From NCBI RefSeq assembly GCF_000237925.1, contig NC_031500.1, positions 8,486,698 to 8,550,697 of the forward strand: DNA of 64,000 bases, in the 5' to 3' direction. This DNA is from Schistosoma mansoni. Taxonomy: Eukaryota > Platyhelminthes > Trematoda > Strigeidida > Schistosomatidae. The number at the start of each line of letters is the position of its first letter. The stretch's first letter is position 1. Position numbers and translations under genes: made by a program. A model generated the notes under the pieces. It was not told the DNA's origin and did not search any database. It saw only the letters and a list, made by a program, of their open reading frames with translations. Below are positions 10,502-21,699 of the stretch, piece by piece.

Positions 10502-13500
10502 TTCAATTTCAGCATCTTTTTCTTGTTCAATACTTTTTGATTTTTCTAAAGCTAATTCTAATTTTCGATTTCTATCAAGAAGAGCTTTACCCAATTCAGC
10601 GGCCAATATCAAATCTACAAAGTCCATATAAACACATAAAAACTCATGAATATTAGAGTATACTGGATTAAAAATCAATAAAAGCTTATTATTTTAACGT
10701 AAGTGTTAACTAGACTAGTTTAGACTAAGTTACTTTTCAAACTAACAAAATCTTGATATATTTAGCAAACAAAATGAAAATAAAGCATTCACAAAATGCA
10801 TACTGTTAAAATTGATATTTTTTACAGTCGTTTAGTCAGTCATAAGAAATGTAGAGCCTGGCACAGATATGTGTTAGGAAAAGCTGACATAAGCATATCA
10901 GAACATGGACATAAAATTATAATTAATAAACCAAGGAATTGAATTGTATTATAGATGAAAATGAGAGGAACTAAACACTAAAAATATGGTTTTATAAAAA
11001 TAGAATGAGAAAACAGATGTGTCAAAGAATATTGAAACTCATTATTTAGGAGGAGAGAATGAAAGGATCCATAGCTCCGCTGTAACCAAATCTAAGCCAT
11101 GTCACATAATGTTTCCAATTAGTAACCACTATCATCTAGTGTATATTTTTGGCAGTCTATCAATCTCGTCCTAAAACGTAGCTCATATGACCATGTATCT
11201 GTAACATGACCGTAAGTGAATAGTGCTTGAATAAAATTATCTATATTAGAATAAACAAATGTAATGGTAACTAAATAATTATGTTCAGTTGCAAAGGGTA
11301 TTATTTGATCTAACTTACAATGGATTATTTAAAATAACTTTCAACTGACTGTCTTCTATATCTTTCTGAAGAAGAGACGATGTTGACACTAATTCTCTCC
11401 GCAAAATAATAGTGAGTGATATAAATTAAGCCATGTAAATTTATAATACACTTCAATCAGTATAAGTAACATCTCAACCTTTTTACCGGATATAAGTATC
11501 GATCAATTCATGTAAATATCGAACGATTTATATAAATTGCGAAAAATTCTATATTTTCTGAAAAAAAGGCATTGTTTATATTAAGAAAGTTTAGCCTACT
11601 TTTAGGTCAACTAAATTTACCAGGATTTCAGTAAGCGACTACTTCAAGATTTCAATAAATGTGTTCATATCATATAACAATTTATATGCAAAATCTTTCG
11701 TTTCTGACAACAGAATACATGATGTTATTGAGGAAAGTTTACATGCTCAAGTAAATACTGATTTTTTAATGTCTACTTCCAGTAAAACTTAATTCGCTTG
11801 AAGTCTGAGTATATTCAGGCGACAAGTTCCAGAATAGATGAACCTTGAGTTTTAAACTTTGATGTTAGTAGACAACAACGAAGAACGATGTTAAATACCT
11901 TCATAGCTGTCACACAGCATCGTAAGAATCAAACTATTAAATTGATTTTCTTATTATTGTTTTCGTTACGGAAGACGAAGTTCTCCCAGCTATTTAACTA
12001 ACAAATGTTAGCTATGATCGGATTCTAAAACACTTTATTTATAAATAGCTGAACAACGCAAGCTTTTTTTCATTATTGATCTGAATCTTTGTGTCGTACG
12101 AAGGAATAACGTGTATTCAATTCCAAAATATCCTAAAAAAATGTAAGGTGTAAACCTTGAACTATGTATAGCCAACAAAAGCAAACTACCATAAAACATA
12201 AATGAAGGGATCTTTCTATTCTTTTTATTAACTCTAGGTAACTCAGAGAAATTTATTTTACTGTGTCTACGAGGGAAGATCAATGAGATCGAATAAGCAA
12301 ATAGAATAACATTGCATCGTTGCCAAAGATGTCCTGGATTGGTACAATCCATCCCGACTTTTGTTATATGTAGAATGACATCATTTATCTCATCAACTTC
12401 AACAGTCACACAAATACCCTGATACTCAAGCATTTTGATCACTTGTAGCGGTTCTCTACAAATGATTTGTGAATACAAACGTTTCTGCTAGTTTTCCAGG
12501 AATCATTTGCATTTTTTAAAAAATACATGTGCTTACGTACACTAATTTCTAGCTGATTACTTATGATTTGGGTATCCTGTGTGTTACTGTACGATGAGGC
12601 AGTATTATTTATACATTTAGGGTCAAAACCTTACTCTTCAAGTAGGAAATTAACAACACCATGTGCTCTCTTTAGAGATGTCTGAATGACTCAACCAGTG
12701 CGGAAATTAAAGAGGGATGATGAAGATTGATAATCCCATTTAATACCATCATCACGTAAGAGCAGTGGGGAGAGATTTTCAATGTTCTCACGCTACCTAG
12801 TGTGTTTTATCAGAGTTTCTAAGATGTTAACTGACCACTAAACAAGACTTTTTCTCAATAGATAATCCAAATTAATGGTTCCATCTGGGTGACTGATGGC
12901 ACTCGATGTCATTAAATGCAACGATTGTTCTCCTCCAGTAAATGTGTTAGCGATTAAGCCTTTATTGTAGGAGGATGAACTGATCAACGCATCCTCAACC
13001 GGGACTTAAACTACTCCATCATTTTGATTAGATATGATAAGCTTAATCAGTAGTTCAGAAGATCGAAATGACTTATTCAGTATTAAATAAAAAAGATGTT
13101 TATTCTGCATTCTGAGGCAGATAGTAATTTAACTACAGCCCACCAGTATTATAAATATGGAGTAACAACTCTAGGTTCAATTAGACTGGTTATTTCTAGA
13201 TACAACCAGATACAAATAAGATGATCAGTTGGTATATAAGTACCAATTTATTTAGATTCTCATTCCATGAATCAAAAGATCTGTGATATGTCTTGTGATT
13301 AAAGAATGAATATAGATTTTTATTACAGACACAGTGAAATATTTTTCAATACTACGGTTTATTTTAAAATATTGTTGAGAGTATTTATCAAAATTAAACA
13401 CACCGTTATCATGCCAATAGCCTTCATCAATTAAAGAACACTGATCATCTGTCAGTGAAGGTGCAGGCGATGACGATTCATATACTTCATTTTGATACTG

Positions 13501-13506
13501 ATTCAT
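10502..13506 (-). CDS. CDR2 / BICD-related coiled-coil protein, 5' part
   Basis: Two exons fit together. Exon 1 is 13506-13404 and begins at ATG with MNQYQNEVYESSSPAPSLTD; it ends GATAACG before a GTGTGT donor. Exon 2 is 10614-10502, after a CTTTGTAG acceptor and before a GTTAGT donor. The splice phase restores an Asp, giving ...GYWHDN-DLILAAELGKALLDRN..., 72 residues so far, becoming coiled coil. The AAELGKALLDRN block matches the CC1-box region shared by CDR2/CDR2L and BICD-related dynein adaptors; this box contacts dynein light intermediate chain in the BICD-type adaptors. A WYDH-like string just before the box is closest to CDR2. A likely 5'UTR acceptor (tttattcag, minus near 13545) precedes the start. 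Later exons were not recognised and may lie left of the window. The intron is about 2.8 kb. Confidence 0.7.
10831..11150 (-). mobile_element. degenerate RTE-clade LINE 3' tail in CDR2-like intron
   Basis: It starts with gtcagtcataagaaatgtag and contains attgaaactcattatttagg and aaatctaagccatgtcac, in the order typical of the RTE 3' end read on the minus strand. It lies in the intron of the CDR2-like gene, sense to it. Confidence 0.5.
11151..13250. other. intronic DNA of the CDR2-like gene, unassigned open frame
   Basis: The longest feature is a minus-strand open frame of 147 codons at 12035-12478. Its protein has no motif I recognise, and no splice sites tie it to the flanking exons. It may be chance or an old element remnant. 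The rest is AT-rich. Confidence 0.35.
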
Positions 13507-13559
13507 GGGTGATTAAAACGCCAAATGGTTTTCTGAATAAAGATAAGTATCGGTTTAAT

Positions 13560-14249
13560 TTTTTTCTAGAATTGACCAATAGGAATTCAGTAAAAGATTG
13601 CAACACAAAATTTGAAGCCAGTATCAACTCATTACATGAATTTGAAGAAAGATTGCCAAATGATCATATGCTGAATAAGCCTAAATAAGATAGAAGATAT
13701 AAAGTATGTTCTTTTAGTTAGCATGAACAAATAAAATAAATCTAATCAGCTAGCAAGGCCCAAATGAGAGTTCAAAGAGATCACAAGAGAGAATTATTGT
13801 GCTACCAGAATCAAAACAGAATTTGAAAGCGTGTATCTAGAGTGTTTCTAATTTAAACACTCGAATCCTCTAATGACTTGAACGATAATTAGTTATTCGG
13901 TTTAACTGGTGATAAATTATATTGTAGAAAATATTTTCAAAGTTCATAAACTGCAAAAAATAAAAAACAACTAAGTACATATATTTTAAATATTTTACAG
14001 AAACCCTTTCTTTAGTAAATTGAAAAATCTAAAGTACAAAACATGGTATTCTTAACGTAATTGATGGGATTAAATAAACAAACGCATGAGCCATACAACA
14101 TTTGCTAAAGAACGGCATAATTAGTTAGACAGTACTTCTATTAAATGAGTAGACCAGTAGTCCAGTGTACTCTTGACTAGTACGACTGGACAGGAATGAA
14201 GTTATACAACTTTTGTGCCTCTAAGTGATAGTAGATTCAATGATGATAA
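13560..14249. other. intergenic DNA upstream of the CDR2-like gene
   Basis: The promoter and 5'UTR of the CDR2-like gene should lie here. I see no distinct regulatory motif beyond the probable 5'UTR acceptor close to 13545. Confidence 0.35.
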
Positions 14250-14545
14250 GTGTAGTCAGTTAATCATAAAAAACGTGAAAACTCCCACGTACGTACATCG
14301 GTCCAAGATCCCGCACGATATCAGAATACTGACTTAAAATTATCAAACTAATGGCAGTATCAGTGACGGTAAAAATAGGTAAGACATATGGAATATGGTT
14401 CGAGATTTGGTGGGTGGAATAGAAAAATAAATAATTAAAAACTCAAGACTAGTGAAAGGCAAAGAATGCATTTATACGTGCTATTGTAGACAATTACGAG
14501 TCATATCGCACATCTCTAACCATGGATCACAGTTATCACAAAAAC
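14250..14545 (-). mobile_element. degenerate RTE-clade LINE 3' tail
   Basis: The opening cgtacgtacatcggtccaag and the later ggcaaagaatgcattta and ctctaaccatggatcac phrases match the order at 49350-49690. Minus orientation, 5'-truncated, old. Confidence 0.45.
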
Positions 14546-16687
14546 CTCAACTAGACAGACTTCAGATCCCATCATGGCTCGGATCAACATTTAGATATTT
14601 CACAAACTGAAATCATATTTTATTTTAGTCTCCCCTTTTCTATATCTTGTACATACTCTAACAATACTAAACAGAGGTAGATGGTGCTTGTGTCTATTTA
14701 GTACATGCTTTAGTTATCTCATTTATTAAAGATTCACGACGTAGTCAACCAATTTATCATATCTGCCTAGTACCCTGAGCCTAGGTAGTAAAATCAATCA
14801 ACGTCTGGATGATTTTATGATATCCCAGTCGTAACTTTGAAGTTGTATCAAAGGAAATTAAAATCACTTATGAAAATGATGATACTTCAAAAGTGAATAA
14901 ACGATATTTCTGTTGGACGTCTACTCTCAATTTTTACAAAATAGAAAACAAAGGAACGCTATTTTTAATTTATACCCCACAGAAAACCTAATAAACCGTA
15001 AGGAGATGTGGTACAACCTTAAGTACTAAGTTCAAAACCGACAAAGTGTTTTAACCAAACCTATGGTACCAGAATACGAAGTTGTAAGTTGTGCCACATC
15101 TTTAGCTTACTTTTAATGACAGAGCTTTAACCAGCCGTTGAGTGATATGAGCAAAATAAGCAAACAGATAATTAGGCCTATTATGAATATTCAAGTATCA
15201 AATTTGGCAGACAAGAAGGCAGCCAGTAGCTGAAATTCACATTCCGTAATACAAGGATGCACTGGTTGAGAAACTTAACATACACAATACAAAGTTTCGA
15301 TTTTTATCTCTAATAGAGCATGAAAGGAACAAAATTATTCTTTATGTAAGTCATATAATGAGTTTTTAATCATTTGCATATAATGCAGTCCGATGATTTA
15401 AATGTCATCATCGATGTTTTAAGACTACTGCTAGTGTTTCTCAGGTGGAGGCGTATTTGATTCATTGCAGCATAAACGCGAGATATTTGTGACTGAAAGC
15501 AGTATGGTTTGATTACCGTAGTGACTCAAGTATTTACTTATGCGTTACGATTTCAGCCTATAGCTCTTAGGTTGACTCCAGTGAATGAGGGTGAATAATG
15601 AATTATGGAACCTTATGAACGCCGTACGCATTCTTTTGACCGATCTCATAAGAGAAAACGGATAATAAAAAGCCAAATACTAGTATTTCAAAATATTACA
15701 TTTTAAAAACAGGCATTCATATAAATGGATTGTCGACGATGTGTGAAGAGAAGCATTACAGTATACTCAAGTTTAAATTTCACAGCTGAATAGGTAAGGA
15801 GATAACAGATCGTCAACGAATGGAAAAAAAGATGGACAGATATACGCACACAAAAACCCGTGCAAAGATGTTCAAGGTTAGAAGTGAAAATTGGGAAGGA
15901 CGTATATATAGAGGCGTAAAATATAACCGAAAAGATGGAAATGATTTATCTGCTTAGAAGCCAGAACAAATTCATGTAGGCACTACACAGATGCACTACA
16001 AGCCTGTTCTTTATGAATGCTTAGTCGTTGAGTTGTGATAATCTAATCGAGTAAACTAACCTCTTGAATTAAAAGTCTGTCATCAAAACCAATGGCATCC
16101 ATCCAGTGGACTTACCACATACAACCAATTCTACAAAGACTATTTTGACAGGATGCCTAAGATGTACTAAGATCTGTCATGAACCTGAAGTTATGATATT
16201 ACTTGGTAAGATATTTGTAACGTTTTATTGAGCTAAGGTCTGTTAGGACATCACGATCATATAAATTCAGTAGAAATAAGGTTCGTCACAAAGACTGACT
16301 TGAGGATCATAAAACTTGGTGCAAAATTTCAGTTAATAATATCAAAGATAGTTGGAAACTACAGAAAAGTCGGCCAAATCGGACAAGTCAGAAGAATGAA
16401 ATCTTGAAATTATTTGTTTGAGAATTTAAAAAAGCACAAAGTTGTCGCATACATTTTGATGAATAAATATGACGGGATGAAAACAGTTCCAGTTGTCAGA
16501 CGGTATCAGCAAATTTATTGGAATGACGTGCGGTTGGATCTATTAATTATCAATGAAACATTGCCTCACACTAAATTAGGATCTTTAGTGAGACAGAATA
16601 ATCCTCTCATTCCGAATTTATGTGTAACAATGATCAGAATTCATGCACTTCATCACCGGTGATTACTTGTGCGAATGTTTGCATTTT

Positions 16688-16688
<1 letters not shown>
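14546..16688. other. unassigned AT-rich DNA
   Basis: No gene recognised. The short plus-strand open frame near 16414-16662 has no family features. Confidence 0.4.

Positions 16689-16731
<43 letters not shown>
16689..16731. repeat. (AT)n microsatellite at an LTR-like repeat edge
   Basis: About twenty AT units without interruption. The same dinucleotide run sits at the same edge of the matching LTR-like repeat at 26265-26426, so it belongs to or abuts that repeat rather than being an independent local expansion. Confidence 0.85.
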
Positions 16732-16732
<1 letters not shown>

Positions 16733-16930
16733 TTAACCCTATCACAAACTGTGATATTAGTACGAACTAAAAATTCCTTTGTACTCGATTACCTGTTTAT
16801 TACGAATTCCAAATACAATAGGTTCGTTTGTGCTCATCTGATTCTGTGTGGCTGGAAGTGAACCGTTTCGAGAAATCGTAGTTAGCACATTTATTCGTAT
16901 ACTTGTATAATTGGTAGCTACCAATTATCA
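16732..16930 (+). mobile_element. LTR-like repeat, probably a solo LTR
   Basis: This roughly 190-bp block is closely matched, in inverted orientation, by 26265-26426, and more distantly by 24440-24600. Shared phrases include acttaaccctatcacaaact, gtgatattagtacgaact, cgatta-ctgtttattacgaa and gtgaaccgtttc. The 26 kb copy directly precedes a gag-like region, which makes the block an LTR. No internal region is seen here, so this looks like a fossil solo LTR. Confidence 0.5.
16907..16928. repeat. 22-bp perfect palindrome
   Basis: The left arm ATAATTGGTAG is followed directly by its reverse complement. It lies at the end of the LTR-like repeat, where the related copies do not show it. Confidence 0.9.
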
Positions 16931-17004
16931 TGCTAATATTGTTATCAAACTGGTAAAAATTGTCAAAGAAGAGACTACTGTAAAAGATTTTGTAAGTTGG
17001 TTTC

Positions 17005-17060
17005 CGAAAAATTTGTTACCCTATCTAAATGATCATTTAGATAGGGTAACAAATTTTTCG
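17005..17060. repeat. 56-bp perfect palindrome without spacer
   Basis: The left arm (28 bases, beginning CGAAAAATTTGTTACCC) is followed immediately by its exact reverse complement, ending GGGTAACAAATTTTTCG. There is no loop and no mismatch. It could form a cruciform. Function unknown; an assembly fold-back artefact cannot be excluded. Confidence 0.9.
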
Positions 17061-19120
17061 AGCTCGAGCTAACAAAAATAATGAATTATGAGACTTTGTA
17101 AATAAATATGAAGCACTTACCCTCCACTTACAAAATTAGTCTGGAACAACCACCAACTCGCAGTTGTCAATTCCTAACAACTGTACAATCAAAATATGAG
17201 ATATATAAAGGAAGACTTCAAATGAAAGGCAGCGATAACTGTTGAAGAGTATACAATTCTGCTGATGGTTGACCTACGGAGTGTGATGATGATAAACAAA
17301 AAGAGCAGTCGTTCAATTTCCAATTAACGTCACTTAGAAATGAAAACAAGACGTTTCGAGTATTCTTTTGTTTGATGTATCCAAACCTTAGATATATCTT
17401 ATTTTAATTGGCTGTGATTATATTCACAAAGGTTCGAGCGAACATTGAATGGATAAATAAACCCTGAAATTTATGGAAAAACTAATTTTGTGACCTAGTT
17501 GTCATAAATTCATTGATCCATACACGTCTTCATAACACATTTGGCGTTACAGGACCGTTTATCTTTGAATTCGTTATTTTCCCACCACATTTGTATTCCC
17601 GAAATCAAGTAGTTTCTCAGTTCGATGGTCATATAATAACTGAATAAAGGATATTTTAATAAAAAGAATGAGTTGAAAAATAGTTTATACTGTTCTGTTG
17701 GACGGGATTATGATTTCAGATTTAAGATCTAGGCTTCAGATTTGTGTGACGAGGACGGAGCGCCTACGGATTGTGTTTGTCCTCTCCTAGTGTAGTGGTA
17801 AATAAATCCCCAAAATTAATAGTTTTGTGAGTCTTCTTAAGTTTGTCTTAAGGGTCACAAGGTTCTAAAACCATTAGCTAAGACCGCCCGGCAGTGGGCT
17901 GTGGTATTAAGATCATGCCTCACCGTTACCTTGAAATCATTTTGTGACGAAATAACGGGCTACCGAATCTTTCCCTAGGTTTTAGCTGCTTACCTTCTTA
18001 TCCCCAGTATCTATGTAGACACAGCGGCGTTGGCAGGCACCAGTCATTTTTTGGACCAACTAACCAGAACATCCAAATCCACCAGAAGTGCACATGCATC
18101 TGCACTTATTACTATTTCCCGCTAAATTTCTATGTTGTCAGTTTAAATTAGAATCGAGGGCCCAATTATACTTGGGAGTCATCTAAATACATTATATAAG
18201 GTGAACAAATTAGGACGGAGCCTTACTGTAATTCATTAGGTGCTGGTTTATAGAAAGGGCATTTGGAATTTATTCTCACCTGTCTACGACCTACCAACAA
18301 ATCCTTGGTCTATTTCCGATGAGAACAAGCAACTCCTAGATTTTTCCGTTTCAAGAGTGATATTTATTTGGCACCTTATCAATATTTTAGTCAGCGACGC
18401 AGCAATGTGTTGTGTAAGCCGTCTCAAAATTGCTAAAATCCTCTAATACATCGTCTTAAGCATAAACCACTGTGATCATCCGACACAGAAGATATCAGCC
18501 ATGAACGTGGACCAGATGACAACATAATCACTTCTCCCCATAAATGGAAATAACTTTATTTGACTAAAATCATCACCGTGTATGACGACTAAAGCCAAGA
18601 GTGACGAGGAGTTTTGCCATTCATATCATGTGGGATCACTAACGTGCTGTAATGACGCAAATGTGGTTGTGGTTTCAAGCAATTTGTAATCAGACGACTC
18701 TTCTTCTAAGCTTCCTTAATTTAAAGCGGGTGCATCAAAGTCGCTACAGTAGGGCTTTTATATCTGTTTGACCAGAATTTAGGTTCATTTAGAAGGACGT
18801 CGTTCACTACATATTCTGTACTGCGGTATGCTACGACAAACTAAGTGTCTTACTATTGACATGCCAGCCTGCGGAGCAGAAGTTTACATGTCTTTGAGTC
18901 GTGTGCCACTGTCTCGATAGCTCGTATGGTAAAGGGACTTTTCATGCACAGGACAACCCCACTATCCGTACGGTCTAGTCTGTCTCATGTTCAGCTTTGA
19001 GGATTGTGCGTTTGGGACCGATGCTCTGCAGCTTTATGTTTCTTTCTAATTTTATAGTTATGTTCGGAGATTCTAGGGTAATTGGTCACGATTCCAGTGA
19101 ATTCCAAATCCCATATATCT
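17061..19120. other. unassigned DNA, GC-richer than flanks from about 17690
   Basis: From about 17690 the base composition rises, which in this window usually means element-derived DNA. I could not assign a family and see no supported gene. Confidence 0.35.
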
Positions 19121-19124
19121 ACAG

Positions 19125-19200
19125 TGGGTAGCAGTGGAATCCAGGACGCGCGTTTCGTCCTATTTGGAACTCGTCAGCTGGATGTACCTGCATCTCAGGG
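19125..19200 (-). repeat. SM-alpha-type fragment, minus orientation
   Basis: The fragment holds the hammerhead module and the gatgcaggtacatcc stem region. It lies head-to-head with the plus-oriented copy that starts at 19201. No tRNA-like part is present. Confidence 0.7.
19139..19183 (-). ncRNA. predicted hammerhead ribozyme (SM-alpha-type)
   Basis: On the minus strand, stem I ATCCAG...CTGGAT pairs fully over six bases. The core CTGACGA fits CUGANGA. Stem II GTTC/GGAC pairs with one wobble around CAAATA. The GAAA box is intact. The minimal stem III ACGCGCGT closes by A-U and C-G, and the triplet is GUC. This matches the published Schistosoma SM-alpha hammerhead design. Activity is inferred. 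Confidence 0.75.
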
Positions 19201-19560
19201 TTGATACTAAATGAATTTAAACTTCACCCCATAGCACAAGCAAGTGGCTATCAGGACTCAGTGGCCGAGTGGATAACGCGATGGCGTTTGAAGCGAAAGG
19301 TACTGGGTTCGAGTCCCAGAGTGAACATCAACTCTGAGATGCAGGTACATCCAGTTGACGGGTCCCAAATAGGACGAAACGCGCGTATTGGATTCCACTG
19401 CTAGCCACTATCCATCTTTGCTTACCATGCTTGTGAATTAAAGGCTATATTGAGGCAATACGCACAGTATGTACATATGCCAATAAGAGACTGACCAGTT
19501 GCAGTCATAACACATAGATGGGAAGATTCAAACAAACAATACTAAGTGAATTTTTTACCC
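19201..19560 (+). repeat. SM-alpha-type repeat, plus orientation, with start of a second unit
   Basis: The parts are gaatttaaacttcacccc, A box (gtggccgagtggataacgcg, near 19261), B box (gggttcgagtcccag, near 19306), a hammerhead module at 19349-19395, then ctagccactatccatctttg. The next unit begins near 19425 and runs through gaccagttgcagtc to about 19560, as expected for a tandem satellite. The hammerhead core is changed at two required positions (TTGACGG) and the triplet is GUA, so this copy is probably inactive. Confidence 0.75.
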
Positions 19561-20820
19561 ATATACGTATGTTTGTTGGATTATCGGTAACACGATTCCG
19601 GCCATCATTTTGACAGTTGGCCGGACCACAGTTACTACAACTAGGTTGTGCATTAACGGATATTGCAGTGACATTATCTGAGCTGATATCAACGCGGCTA
19701 TTTGTAGTCAGACGTTAATCAAAATTTTGGGAAAATCGTGTAATCTAGAGTTAATTCTGAATGTCAATACTTTCGACTGATTTGATGAGTATGGTGCCTT
19801 GATCCTAGTGATCTGCAACTATATTTTCTACATTACTTTCACATATTTTTCAACCTCGTAGAATTTTAACATCCCTGAAAATGTTTTCCGCTAGTTGTCT
19901 TCCGTAAAGTCAGAAACTGACTTGCTTTTACAGAACAGTATTAACGAATACATATCACGGTGACTGTTTCTAGCCATGTGCATACACACACCGCGAATGT
20001 GTCATATCACCAGCTTTTGGCAACCTAAACCTGATATTTTTGGGAGCATAAGAGTTCGATATATAAGCCATGATTGCAATGCCAGATCCTTTTACTATTT
20101 TAAACACTTCCGAAGCGACGGCATGGTCTCAGTTGACAAGAAGCATAAATAGACCAAGCGTCCTTGTATCAACAGGCAAATTTTCCGCGTCATTCGTTTT
20201 CCTGCTGTGACTATTACCATCACTGTTCCTCGAAATAGTCTTTAATGTGTCTGTAATGGCAACAACTGGCACGAGTGTGTCTGTCTCTTTATAAATCAGG
20301 TAGCTTTAGTCTTTAAAACTGCTGAAAATACCGTTGGAGGTGCTGTTTGATAATGTTCTTTTCCTTCGTTTGAGCGGGTACCTAAAGACAGGGGCTTTCA
20401 AAGTTTTATGAGACAGTGATGGAAAGTGATTAATACAACGTCAGTAGAAGAAAAACTGTAGAATAGGGCCGGGGTTGAAATGTTAAAGTGGGTGGCTGGA
20501 AGCAACTCATAAATCAAGAGATGTGAAGACAAAGAGAGCAGTGATGAAGATGATGAACGCGAAAGGCAAAGTGGACGGAAAATCACCGTACAGATGTGGT
20601 ACACAAACATTTGTTTATGTATAAGATAGAAGAGAAATGTTAAATTAACGTTGTTTAGTGAAAAAACTTCCATTCGGATAAAAACTTTCCAAACTTATGT
20701 GTCCCTCTTCACTTGAGCCAAAGGAATCTAAGCACACTATCTCCTGAGAACCTTTTAAATCCACTCAAGACCAGCATCTGCTCACACATGGAAATTGACA
20801 GCTTCGATTAACTCTTCTTA
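19561..20820. other. unassigned element-like DNA
   Basis: A minus-strand frame near 19600-19740 has two CxxC-type Cys pairs (SCSNCGPANCQND), suggesting a zinc-finger remnant of a mobile element, but no family can be assigned. No host gene is supported. Confidence 0.3.
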
Positions 20821-20831
20821 TCAAAAGTGAT

Positions 20832-21640
20832 ATGAAACTCTTGGAACAAGTAGAGAAAGGTTTTCAGTGCCTCAAGGCAACAAAAGTTGATGATGAAGAC
20901 CGAATAAAAAATTCAGGCCTGGTAAATAGCGAATGCGGGTGGTGTGAACTATCAGCAATGACAGAAGTTCAGTTTAAGTGTCTTGTGTTTGTATGTATTC
21001 TCCAATCTCCTGAAGATGATGATATCAGAACCAGAATTTTGAGTAAGCTTGAAAGATGTCCGAACATAGCGCTACAACAGAGAACCACGGAATACCAGAG
21101 ATTAGTGAATTTCAAACATAATACACCAATGAATAAAAACATTAACCGGCCACCATACATCCATGCTCTAAGCGAGAAGAAAGATTTCAACTCAAGAAAA
21201 TCATCCGGCCCAGAAAACAATCTGTCATGTGGAGGTTGGCATGGGAAGAAATTCTCTCCATATTAAGAACATTGTGGAAACTCCATTTCAGGAAACAACA
21301 GATCTGGCGTGATGACTATCAGACTTTTGATGTCTCATCACCGAACAGGAATTTATCGCCAAAGAAAATATGAAACTGTGGACAATGATAAACACCGTAT
21401 TCGTCTTCAACTTCATACAGCATCTGACATTATCTTCGTCAGCCTAGAAACTTGAAATAATATTGGAAGACCTGCAGTTCGTCCAACGACTCAACTAACA
21501 CATAGCGCATCCGGTGGAAAGCTAAATATTGTTGGCGAAGTGTCATACACAGACTCCAAGGACAATGCATCAATAAATGCAACGGTATACCTTACGGAGA
21601 ACTGAAAACTCTGTTCATCACTATCACTAATGTCTTTATT
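20832..21640 (+). mobile_element. Ty3/gypsy gag-protease fossil
   Basis: A gag-like stretch (FKCLVFVCILQSPEDDDIRT and following) is clearly related to the gag of the elements at 54443-57868 and 60921-64000 (FKCLIFIKALQSLQDAEIRT). It is followed by a protease-like stretch (RIRLQLHTASDIIFVS) corresponding to LQIDIASDITLVS there. The element is broken, with several breaks, and no LTRs are recognised at its ends. It is an old member of a related gypsy lineage. Confidence 0.6.
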
Positions 21641-21699
21641 CAATGTTATGTTTTGGTAAAATACAGAATTCTCAGCACAAAAAAAGGATATGGTGGAGA

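Noticed and set aside
16689-16731. CRISPR or telomeric array
   Set aside because: It is a simple AT dinucleotide run. The TTACCC/GGGTAA strings in the nearby palindrome occur once per arm and are not tandem telomere repeats. No CRISPR-like array occurs anywhere in the window.
19255-19330. tRNA gene-like A and B boxes
   Set aside because: The boxes lie in an SM-alpha-type repeat. No full cloverleaf with acceptor stem is evident, and the same arrangement recurs at 6125 and 36216, so these are tRNA-derived repeats, not tRNA genes.
20398-20673. Ser-rich minus-strand open frame
   Set aside because: The serine run (LSRSSSSSLLSLSSHL) reads from purine-rich low-complexity DNA; no start context, splice sites or homology recognised.
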